Assembly (NCBI GenBank): GCA_025455595.1
Contig: JALOMD010000084.1
Span: 1 to 8,440 of the forward strand
DNA from: Cytophagales bacterium
Lineage (GTDB): Bacteria > Bacteroidota > Bacteroidia > Cytophagales > 172606-1
DNA length: 8,440 nt
Direction of reading: 5' to 3'
Shown here: one piece after another, positions 1 through 5,039 of the stretch
Position numbering within the stretch: position 1 is the first letter of the stretch
Layout of the letters: every line of letters begins with the position of its first letter
Notes under the pieces: generated by a model
Seen by the model: the letters and a program-made list of their open reading frames with translations, nothing else
Told to the model about the DNA's origin: nothing
The model's database searches: none
Position numbers and translations under genes: made by a program

Positions 1-51
1 AACGAGAGTTTGGTGGGCCGGCCTTGTGCGGAGGGTCGGGGTGGGGCTTTC

Positions 52-94
52 GCCCCCGGAAGTTGGAACCTTTCGGGGGCTTTCGTTTTTCTTA
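52..94 (+). terminator. Intrinsic terminator of an unidentified upstream gene
   Basis: An 11-bp stem (52-62 with 70-80, one G-T wobble) encloses the 7-nt loop TTGGAAC and is followed by a T-rich run (TTTCGTTTTTCTT, 81-93). This is the form of a rho-independent terminator on the + strand. The stretch GGGGCTTTCG occurs twice (43-52 and 76-85), so the left arm can also fold into a shorter hairpin, GGGGC-TTTC-GCCCC (43-56), which excludes the main stem. All three frames are open through roughly the first 90 bases, but none gives recognisable protein, so the upstream gene cannot be named. Confidence 0.6.
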
Positions 95-111
95 AAAATG
101 AAGTAAATTGG
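81..111 (+). promoter_or_regulatory. Candidate Bacteroidota promoter for the Uma2 pair
   Basis: TAAATTGG (104-111) matches seven of eight positions of the Bacteroidota -7 consensus TAnnTTTG. TTTC (81-84) sits 19 nt upstream, where a TTTG-like -33 element is expected. Transcription would start near 116, just past the preceding terminator and before the ATG at 129. That favours the ATG over the in-frame TTG at 108. The match is weak enough to arise by chance. Confidence 0.28.
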
Positions 112-128
112 CAAAAACACGAAAGACC

Positions 129-755
129 ATGCTTACAGTCGCCGAAAAACCCAAGACGGCCCGTGCCGGAAAGAAAATCCCCGAATCCCTGATTTACGAA
201 ATCATGGACGGCGAGCCGCTGTATTACAAAGGCTATAAGGAAGTTTTGTCCGGCAAGAAAACATTAGAGGAAATCATGGGGTCAAGTTCGCTGCAATTCG
301 TACTGGTACACTACCTGCTCGGTTTGATGTACAAAAATTTGGATGAGAAACTCTACTATTTTGCCACTAATGAAGCTGGTATTCATGTCGAACACAACGT
401 CAACATGTCGAACGATGTGGCCGTGTACCGGAAAAGCGTGCTGACGGCGGACAAAATCTCCAAGAAATACGCTGACGTGCCTTGCCGGCTGGCCATTGAA
501 ATAGACATCAAGGCCGACATTTCCAATCCGAAGGATTACAATTACGTACAGCGCAAGACACAGAAGTTGCTTGATTTTGGAGTTGAAAAAGTGATTTGGA
601 TTTTCACCGGAACACAGAAAGTGACCGTGGCCGCCGCCAACGAAAACTGGCAAACGATGGATTGGGACAAAGAAATCGCTTTGATTGACGGCTTGGTGTG
701 CAACATCGGCAAATACTTGGCCGAAGAAGGCATTCAGACAGAAAAGGAGGACTAA
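129..755 (+). CDS. Uma2-family (DUF820) putative PD-(D/E)XK endonuclease, copy 1
   Basis: A 208-aa protein of the Uma2 family, a restriction-endonuclease-like fold whose members are common in multiple copies but have no settled cellular role. The subtype opens with PESLIYEIMDGEPLYYKGYK and has a conserved core. Probable active-site residues by family pattern are Asp96 (SNDVAVY), Glu124 (AIEIDIKAD) and Lys143 (QRKTQKLLDFGVEKVIWIF). There is no signal peptide or membrane segment, so it is probably cytoplasmic. I chose ATG 129 over the in-frame TTG at 108 because its N-terminus aligns with the next gene's start (16 versus 17 residues before PESL) and because a candidate promoter overlaps the TTG. 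The gene is followed after three bases by a paralogue, with which it probably forms a two-gene operon. Family membership is likely; nuclease activity is unproven. Confidence 0.85.
   Translation: MLTVAEKPKTARAGKKIPESLIYEIMDGEPLYYKGYKEVLSGKKTLEEIMGSSSLQFVLVHYLLGLMYKNLDEKLYYFATNEAGIHVEHNVNMSNDVAVYRKSVLTADKISKKYADVPCRLAIEIDIKADISNPKDYNYVQRKTQKLLDFGVEKVIWIFTGTQKVTVAAANENWQTMDWDKEIALIDGLVCNIGKYLAEEGIQTEKED
744..750 (+). promoter_or_regulatory. Shine-Dalgarno-like AAGGAGG before the second Uma2 gene
   Basis: AAGGAGG lies 8 nt before ATG 759, inside the last codons of the first Uma2 gene. It is the only textbook ribosome-binding site seen in the window. Bacteroidota generally do not rely on this motif, so it may be coincidental with the Lys-Glu-Asp codons there, but the spacing is ideal and supports ATG 759. 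Confidence 0.45.
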
Positions 756-758
756 AAC

Positions 759-1391
759 ATGATTGCAATAGAGAAAAAGCCCGTACGGAAACCTTCCACG
801 GCCCGCAAAGTGCCAGAATCCTTGGTTTACGAAATCATGGACGGCGAGCCATTGTATTACAGAGGTTACAAGGAGGTTTTGTCCGGCAAGAAAACATTGG
901 AGGAAATCATGGGGTCAAGCACATTGCAATCTGTTTTGATTCAGTACCTGAATCGCATTTTGTTCAAGCAATTGGATGAAAAACTGTACTGGATTTTCTC
1001 CAGCGAATCAGGTGTTCACATCAATCACCGGAACAACTTGTCGCACGATGTTGCTGTCTATGAAAAGAAAGTGTTGTCTCCTGACAAGATTTCAGCGAAT
1101 TATGCCGACGTGCCTTGTAAAATCGGATTTGAAATAGACATCAAGGCCGATTTGTCGAACCCGAAGCATTATGATTATGTCAACGGCAAGACACAGAAAC
1201 TGTTGGACTTTGGTGTCGAAAAAGTAATTTGGATTTTCACCGAGACACAGAAAGTGATGATTGCTCCCAAAGAGCAAGATTGGCTCGTTGTGGATTGGAA
1301 CAAAGACGTGGAGGTAACGGATGGCATTGTTTTCAATATAGAGAAATACCTGAAGAAGGAAGGAATTACCGTAAATCGCAACCAAATTTAA
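759..1391 (+). CDS. Uma2-family (DUF820) putative PD-(D/E)XK endonuclease, copy 2
   Basis: A 210-aa tandem paralogue of the preceding gene. From the PESL motif to the shared EGI near the C-terminus the two proteins align without a gap, with about 66% identity by eye. At DNA level the offset is a constant 633 bases. The candidate catalytic residues are kept: Asp97 (SHDVAVY), Glu125 (FEIDIKAD) and Lys144 (NGKTQKLLDFGVEKVIWIF). Divergence is concentrated in the helix after residue 55, the 75-95 segment and the C-terminal third. Conservation of the active-site pattern and an intact frame argue that both copies are under selection. Base composition is AT-rich compared with the genes downstream. 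It is probably co-transcribed with the first copy. The biological role is unknown, as for the family generally. Confidence 0.85.
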   Translation: MIAIEKKPVRKPSTARKVPESLVYEIMDGEPLYYRGYKEVLSGKKTLEEIMGSSTLQSVLIQYLNRILFKQLDEKLYWIFSSESGVHINHRNNLSHDVAVYEKKVLSPDKISANYADVPCKIGFEIDIKADLSNPKHYDYVNGKTQKLLDFGVEKVIWIFTETQKVMIAPKEQDWLVVDWNKDVEVTDGIVFNIEKYLKKEGITVNRNQI

Positions 1392-1400
1392 CCCGAAAGC

Positions 1401-1427
1401 CGTTTTAGGCGTTTTTTGCTCAAAACG
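1401..1427. repeat. Short palindromic repeat, copy 1
   Basis: Arms CGTTTTAGGC (1401-1410) and GCTCAAAACG (1418-1427) flank the 7-nt loop GTTTTTT, nine bases after the second Uma2 stop codon. The third and fourth pairs from the loop are imperfect (G-T and A-C on this strand). It belongs to a family with further copies at 2155-2181, 4330-4360, 4489-4517 and, degenerate, 4731-4760. It could act as a transcript-end hairpin, but no T-run follows on the + strand. Confidence 0.7.
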
Positions 1428-1461
1428 ATTCTTGGTTTCTATTATTTCCTATTGCTTTGCA

Positions 1462-1553
1462 TTCTTTGCGAGCACCTTTGCGCCTTTGCGTGAAAAATCA
1501 AGTTTCTCGCAAAGGTGCAAAAAAAACGCAAAGGACGCAGAGAACACAGAGGC
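1462..1553. repeat. Dispersed CTTTGCG-type repeat with an inverted pair
   Basis: CTTTGCG appears three times on the + strand (around 1464-1490), and its complement CGCAAAG appears twice on the other side (around 1508-1533). GCACCTTTGCG (1472-1482) and CGCAAAGGTGC (1508-1518) form a perfect 11-bp inverted repeat with a 25-nt spacer. From memory, text of this kind (CTTTGCG...GCAGAGAACACAGAGG) is a widespread intergenic repeat in many bacterial phyla. The rest of 1428-1599 holds nothing else I can support, and no clear promoter for the gene at 1600. Confidence 0.6.
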
Positions 1554-1599
1554 AATCTGATTCTAAATTGCAAACAACGACTCAAGACCAACGACCTTT

Positions 1600-2154
1600 A
1601 TGTACATAGAATTCAATCAACTGCCTGAAACGGCCCGTGTGTGGGTCTATCAGGCCGACCGGCCGGTGACAGAAGGCGAGCAGGCAACCATTCTGTCTGA
1701 CGCACAGCGTTTCCTCACGTCTTGGACGGCCCACAGCCAGGATTTGCGGGCTTCGTGCCGTTTTTTTTACAGTCGGTTTTTGGTGCTTTCCGTGGACGAA
1801 AGCCTGAACCAAGCCAGCGGCTGCTCGATTGACAAATCGGTGCATTTTGTGCAGCACCTCGAGCAGCAATACGGCATCCGCTTTCTTGACCGCAGCCAAC
1901 AGGCGTTTCTGATTGAGGAAACTGTGCGTTTGGTTCCGCTCAAAGACTTGAAACAGGCGGTTTCTACAGAAGAAATTACGCCAGAGACACTTGCTTTCAA
2001 CAACGCCGTAGCCACTGTAGCCGAACTGAACAACCGTTGGCTGCTGCCTGCCGCCCAAACGTGGCTGGCACGGTATTTCAAAAGCAATGAAGTGCCTCAC
2101 CCCAACCCCTCTCCCAAGGAGAGGGGCTTTTCGTTATCCGCAGATGCAACATGA
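1600..2154 (+). CDS. Conserved Bacteroidota protein of unknown function
   Basis: A 184-aa soluble protein with no signal peptide, membrane segment or nucleotide-binding motif. I recognise the pattern, though not a function: an N-terminus like IEFNQLPETARVWVYQADRP, a central SGCSIDKSVHFVQHLEQQYG, and a C-terminal ITPETLAFNNAVATVAELNN...WLLPAAQTWLARYF. These are typical of a small conserved family in Bacteroidota, sometimes labelled 'ABC transporter ATPase' in databases. No Walker A or B motif is visible, so that label looks unfounded. Relatives as I recall them end close to the LARYF position. Here translation continues about 22 residues through a palindromic repeat (VPHPNPSPKERG...) before the TGA, which looks like a repeat inserted at the 3' end. 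The start is the first ATG and has no Shine-Dalgarno sequence. The gene stands alone, flanked on both sides by repeats. Confidence 0.75.
   Translation: MYIEFNQLPETARVWVYQADRPVTEGEQATILSDAQRFLTSWTAHSQDLRASCRFFYSRFLVLSVDESLNQASGCSIDKSVHFVQHLEQQYGIRFLDRSQQAFLIEETVRLVPLKDLKQAVSTEEITPETLAFNNAVATVAELNNRWLLPAAQTWLARYFKSNEVPHPNPSPKERGFSLSADAT
2095..2133 (+). repeat. 'PNPSPKERG' dispersed palindrome, terminator-like
   Basis: A perfect 9-bp stem, CCCCTCTCC (2106-2114) and GGAGAGGGG (2118-2126), with a three-base CAA loop, is followed by CTTTTCG. The surrounding text (cctcaccccaacccctctcc) is, from general knowledge, a very common dispersed bacterial repeat that reads PNPSPKERG when translated. It lies inside the last codons of the upstream gene and could act as its transcription terminator, with a short T-run. 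Confidence 0.65.
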
Positions 2155-2181
2155 CGTTTTGGGCAAAAATCGCCTAAAACG
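2155..2181. repeat. Short palindromic repeat, copy 2
   Basis: Arms CGTTTTGGGC (2155-2164) and GCCTAAAACG (2172-2181) surround the 7-nt loop AAAAATC. The only imperfect pair is a G-T wobble at the fourth position from the loop. The element begins at the base immediately after the TGA of the preceding gene and is followed by CCTTTTCG, so the + strand RNA could form a terminator-like hairpin. Compared with copy 1 it is inverted: its loop is A-rich on this strand. Confidence 0.7.
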
Positions 2182-2283
2182 CCTTTTCGCGTTCCGAAAC
2201 GTAAGTTCGATGTAGTCAATCTTCGATTTCCAATTTCCGAATTCCCCATAATTTCCGCCGTCGTGTTGTCGTTATTTGGGTAC

Positions 2284-2310
2284 AAAAAACTATTTTTCGC
2301 AAAAAACTAT
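2284..2310 (+). promoter_or_regulatory. Candidate -7 element within a direct repeat, upstream of the OmpA-family gene
   Basis: The 10-mer AAAAAACTAT occurs twice (2284-2293 and 2301-2310), 17 bp apart. TATTTTTC (2291-2298) matches seven of eight positions of the Bacteroidota -7 consensus and lies 27 nt before the ATG at 2325. No well-spaced -33 TTTG is present (the nearest TTG triplets are 12 and 22 nt away), so the promoter call is weak. The remaining spacer, 2182-2283, shows nothing further I can support. Confidence 0.25.
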
Positions 2311-2324
2311 ACGGACTGTACGCC

Positions 2325-4256
2325 ATGATGCGCAAATCCATACCCTTCCTTTTCGTCGCCAGCGTGCTGCTGTTTTTTGGCTGCAATTCGGCCCAGCAGT
2401 TGTACAAGAAAGGAGTCAAGCAGATGCGGGCGGGCCGTTACCAACCTGCCATTGACTATTTTTCAAAAGCCAAGGCCAAGAATCCCGGCTTCAAGCCGTT
2501 GGAAGTCAACTCGGCCATCGCCTCGTCTTATTGGCGTTCCAACCGCATCCGGGAGGCCGAGCCGTTTTACAAGGATGCCATTGCCGCCGGCAATCGCGAA
2601 GATTCCGTCAAGTTCAACTACGCCTACGCGCTGAAAGCAAACGGCAAGTACCCAGAGGCGCAGGCGGCTTTCCAAGACTACATGAAGTCGGCCAAGAGCC
2701 TGCGGCTGCGGGCCTTGGCGAAACGCGAACTCGAAAACCTGCCGGAGATTGACAAAATCGCCGGGCAGAAGACTTTCTACGAAGTGCGCAACATGGGCGG
2801 AATCAACACCCCGGCGGCTGAGTTTTCGCCCGTGTTGCAAGGCGACAACATGGTGTTCACCGCCTCGCGCAAAGACCGCGTGTACGAGTCGAACGGCTTG
2901 GGGCTGGTGGGGCTGTACAAAGCCAAGCTCAACGACTCGGCTTCGCTCAAGAACCCCGAACTGTTCAGCGACAAGGTTTTCGATGCCAACGTGAACGAAG
3001 GCACGCCTACGTTCTCGAAAGACGGACGCTTCATGATTTTCGCACGCGGCAACCTCGGCGGCCGCACGCGCGGAGCCAAGGACATGGACTTGTACATCTC
3101 GTATTTCCGTGACAACCAGTGGACTACGCCCGAAATCATGCTCATCAGCGACCCGGAGGCTTGGGACGCGCAGCCGACGCTTTCCACTGACGGCAAGACG
3201 CTGTACTTCGCCAGCAACCGGGCGGGCGGCTTGGGCGGCACCGACCTGTGGCGGGCCACCGCCGATGCCAGCGGGCGTTTCGGCAAGCCCACCAACATGG
3301 GCAACAAAATCAATACGCCGGGCAACGACATGTTTCCGTACGTGTCGGACGACGGCAAGCTGTATTTTGCATCGGACGGGCATCCGGGCCTCGGTCGCCT
3401 CGACATGTTCGTGGCCACGCGCAAGGCGGGTGAAATCAACCTGTACAACCTCGGCGTGCCGATGAACTCCACCGGCGACGACTTCGGCATCGTGTTCCGC
3501 TCGCCCACGATGGGCTACTTCTCGTCCAACCGCGACGGCGGCATGGGCGACGACGACATTTACCTGTTCGAGGACAAGAATCCCGGCTACAAGATTGTGA
3601 ACTACTACTTGGCCGGGGTGACGGTGACCAAAGGTGCCGTGGGCGAGCAGATACTGGCCAACACCAAGATACAGTTTCTGGAAGGCGACAAGGTAATTGG
3701 CGAAACCACCACCAAAGACGACGGCGCGTTCAAGTTCCGCGTGCAGGAGGGCAAGAACTACACCATCGTGGCCGCCAAGCCCGACTACCTGACGCGCCGC
3801 GAAGGCTGGTCCATGTCGGGGCGCAGCATTCCGCAGGAACTGCTGGTGAAACCCATCACCGACACCACGTTCAACGTCCGCGTGCCGCTCGACCCCGAAG
3901 AGAAGGGCGTGACGCTGGTGCTGAACATTTACTACGACTTGGACAAAGACAACATCCGGCCTGACGCGGCCATAGAACTCGACCGAGTGGTGCAGTTCAT
4001 GAACGACAACCCGCGCATCTCCGTCGAACTCGGCTCGCACACCGATGCCCGTGCCGACGACAACTACAATATGGATTTGTCGCAACGGAGGGCCAACTCG
4101 GCGGTGCAGTACTTGGTGTCCAAGGGCATTGGCTCCGGCCGAATCACCGCCAAGGGCTACGGCGAGACGGTTCTGCTGGTGAAGGATGCCGAAACCGAGG
4201 AGGAGCACCAGCAAAACCGTCGCACCGAAATCCGCGTGGTGGGCGTGCAGAAGTGA
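2325..4256 (+). CDS. PorE-like OmpA-family lipoprotein (TPR / beta-propeller / regulatory-like / OmpA C-terminal)
   Basis: A 643-aa outer-membrane lipoprotein. Residues 1-20 are a lipoprotein signal with Cys20 in LLFFGC. TPR-like helices occupy about 23-125 (AQQLYKKGVKQMRAGRYQPA; NYAYALKANGKYPEAQAAF). Propeller blades of the WD40-like/PD40 type follow near 167, 228, 284, 338 and 387 (FSPV, PTFSKDG, PTLSTDG, PYVSDDG, SSNRDGGMGDDDIYLF). A carboxypeptidase-regulatory-like beta-sandwich lies at about 430-500. The OmpA C-terminal peptidoglycan-binding domain is at about 525-640, with the diaminopimelate-binding pair Asp574 (SHTDARAD) and Arg589 (LSQRRA). This order and length match PorE of Porphyromonas gingivalis, a T9SS component. 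However, Bacteroidota genomes carry several paralogues of this architecture, often beside a PorP/SprF-like porin, and none is seen here. The symbol is therefore left blank. ATG 2325 and ATG 2328 are equivalent starts. Adjacent hairpins probably end the transcript. Confidence 0.9.
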   Translation: MMRKSIPFLFVASVLLFFGCNSAQQLYKKGVKQMRAGRYQPAIDYFSKAKAKNPGFKPLEVNSAIASSYWRSNRIREAEPFYKDAIAAGNREDSVKFNYAYALKANGKYPEAQAAFQDYMKSAKSLRLRALAKRELENLPEIDKIAGQKTFYEVRNMGGINTPAAEFSPVLQGDNMVFTASRKDRVYESNGLGLVGLYKAKLNDSASLKNPELFSDKVFDANVNEGTPTFSKDGRFMIFARGNLGGRTRGAKDMDLYISYFRDNQWTTPEIMLISDPEAWDAQPTLSTDGKTLYFASNRAGGLGGTDLWRATADASGRFGKPTNMGNKINTPGNDMFPYVSDDGKLYFASDGHPGLGRLDMFVATRKAGEINLYNLGVPMNSTGDDFGIVFRSPTMGYFSSNRDGGMGDDDIYLFEDKNPGYKIVNYYLAGVTVTKGAVGEQILANTKIQFLEGDKVIGETTTKDDGAFKFRVQEGKNYTIVAAKPDYLTRREGWSMSGRSIPQELLVKPITDTTFNVRVPLDPEEKGVTLVLNIYYDLDKDNIRPDAAIELDRVVQFMNDNPRISVELGSHTDARADDNYNMDLSQRRANSAVQYLVSKGIGSGRITAKGYGETVLLVKDAETEEEHQQNRRTEIRVVGVQK

Positions 4257-4329
4257 ACGGAATGCGGAAGCGGGATCCAGACATGTCGGGACGGCGAAGC
4301 CAATGCGGATTGCGGAATTGAAGAGAATG

Positions 4330-4360
4330 GGCGTTTTGGGCATTTTTTGCCTAAAACGCC
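4330..4360 (+). repeat. Short palindromic repeat, copy 3; likely terminator of the OmpA-family gene
   Basis: Arms GGCGTTTTGGGC (4330-4341) and GCCTAAAACGCC (4349-4360) make a 12-bp stem with one G-T wobble at the fourth pair from the loop. The loop is the 7-nt ATTTTTT, and TTTTTGTCTT follows. It is the best-paired copy in the window, and with its T-run it has the form of an intrinsic terminator, 73 nt after the upstream stop codon. It also forms the left end of the 191-bp unit. Confidence 0.7.
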
Positions 4361-4488
4361 TTTTTGTCTTGAATCGCGGATGGAGCGGATTACACCGATG
4401 AATTGCCGTGGAGATGACGCGACTGTCCACCCCAAGGCATATCCGTGTAATCGGTGACATCCGTGCCAATCCGCGATTCAAGACGGAA

Positions 4489-4517
4489 GCGTTTTAAGCA
4501 AAAATTGCTCAAAACGC
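4489..4517. repeat. Short palindromic repeat, copy 4
   Basis: Arms GCGTTTTAAGC (4489-4499) and GCTCAAAACGC (4507-4517) flank the 7-nt loop AAAAATT. The fourth pair from the loop is A-C on this strand, hence G-T on the other. The third pair is A-T where copies 2 and 3 have G-C, a compensated change. It is inverted relative to copy 3 and forms the right end of the 191-bp unit. Confidence 0.7.
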
Positions 4518-4531
4518 CCGATAACCTGAAA

Positions 4532-4617
4532 AACAGCAACTCAGACGGATGCAACGAGTAAGAAAACGGACTTAATCCGTTCTGATCCCTTTTATCCATT
4601 CAATCCGTGTTGCTGTT
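4532..4617. repeat. Imperfect inverted repeat with AACAGCAAC / GTTGCTGTT ends
   Basis: AACAGCAAC (4532-4540) and GTTGCTGTT (4609-4617) are perfect complements, and the inward ACGGAT / ATCCGT blocks extend the match with a 4-base offset. A small internal hairpin, AACGGA-CTTAA-TCCGTT, lies at 4565-4581. The text around 4576-4610 (aatccgttctgatccc, ttatccattcaatccgtg) resembles a dispersed repeat known from many genomes. It begins 12 bases after the end of the 191-bp unit. Confidence 0.45.
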
Positions 4618-4730
4618 CTTTTGGGTTCTGCGGCTCGGCGTTTCCTTTTCACGCGCACCGATTTTTCAGCGGCGGCGCAGTGTCCCTTCTGCAAATGCGC
4701 CACGGACGGTACATGCACCAGCAAAAGAGT

Positions 4731-4760
4731 GATTTTTTGCCGTAAAATGCCCAAAACGGC
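4731..4760. repeat. Short palindromic repeat, copy 5 (degenerate)
   Basis: The right arm GCCCAAAACGGC (4749-4760) is well preserved. On the minus strand the 15-mer CGTTTTGGGCATTTT is identical to copy 3. The opposite arm (GATTTTTTGCC, 4731-4741) has lost most of its pairing. It is inverted relative to copy 3 and looks like a decayed member of the family. Confidence 0.55.
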
Positions 4761-4817
4761 TTTTCCCGTCGTGATTCGGGCGTTTTTTCAATACCAAACT
4801 CGTCAATACCGTCTTGG

Positions 4818-4861
4818 AACGCCGCCGCATGGCTTGCAACGGCAAGTCATGCGGCGGCGTT
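4818..4861. terminator. Long GC-rich hairpin, 20-bp stem
   Basis: The left arm 4818-4837 pairs with 4842-4861 over 20 bp, with a single G-T wobble (4832 with 4847), around the tetraloop AACG. The stem reads AACGCCGCCGCATG outward to CATGCGGCGGCGTT. It is followed only by TTGTGCTTTGG, so the T-run is poor, and no gene on either strand ends close by. A bidirectional terminator is the simplest reading. A structured small RNA or the relic of a mobile element is possible. Confidence 0.5.
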
Positions 4862-5039
4862 TGTGCTTTGGTTTGCTTGCTTTGCTCCCATGCAAGCCTT
4901 CTTACCTTACACCGCCCGCCGGGAGCCGCTTTCGCCTAACCGAATTTCGGAGCCATATTCAGACTTGAATTGAAGCAAGTCCGCCGTTTTGCCTTGCCGA
5001 AGGCTCGGCTTACGGTTCTGAATCTGAATCAACCCAGCT

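Larger units (their letters stand above)
4329..4519. repeat. 191-bp MITE-like unit with about 50-bp terminal inverted repeats
   Basis: The left end (4329-4381) and the right end (4469-4519) are inverted copies. Both begin with a GGGCGTTTT palindrome of the short repeat family, then a few variable bases, then a perfect 16-bp inverted match, GTCTTGAATCGCGGAT (4366-4381) to ATCCGCGATTCAAGAC (4469-4484). The core of about 87 bp contains GATTACAC / GTGTAATC text, like a common dispersed 'ATCCGTGTAATC' repeat. It has no coding capacity. No clear target-site duplication is visible at the flanks (AGAGAAT versus GATAACC). It could be a MITE, a REP-type pair (BIME-like), or a chance head-to-head pairing of two repeats. 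Confidence 0.6.
4257..5039. other. Repeat-dense intergenic region without a convincing gene
   Basis: About 780 bp between the OmpA-family gene and the large exported-protein gene. Short open frames occur on both strands, but they run across the inverted repeats, resemble no known protein and change character at each repeat. I regard the region as non-coding. It holds three copies of the short palindrome, a 191-bp unit with long inverted ends, a second loose inverted repeat and a 20-bp perfect-type hairpin, listed separately. The final stretch, 4862-5039, has only a weak 5-bp hairpin (4996-5009) and no clear promoter. Confidence 0.6.

Noticed and set aside
1..95. Possible C-terminal end of an upstream protein
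   Set aside because: All frames are open for about 90 bases, so none can be preferred; the Gly/Phe-rich reading ending at the TAA at 93-95 is not convincing.
1392..1599. CRISPR-like array from the repeated CTTTGCG units
   Set aside because: The units are short, irregularly spaced and present in both orientations, without spacers of uniform length.
2463..4481. 672-codon open frame on the minus strand
   Set aside because: It lies antisense over the PorE-like gene, is rich in Val, Arg and His as expected from complementing GC-rich codons, and has no recognisable domain.
4881..4910. Promoter TTTG - 18 nt - TACCTTAC for the large gene
   Set aside because: The -7 match is only partial, and it would leave a leader of about 120 nt; too weak to annotate.
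4621..4968. 115-codon + strand open frame starting with TTG
   Set aside because: It runs through a degenerate palindrome and the 20-bp hairpin, has no similarity I recognise and no good start.
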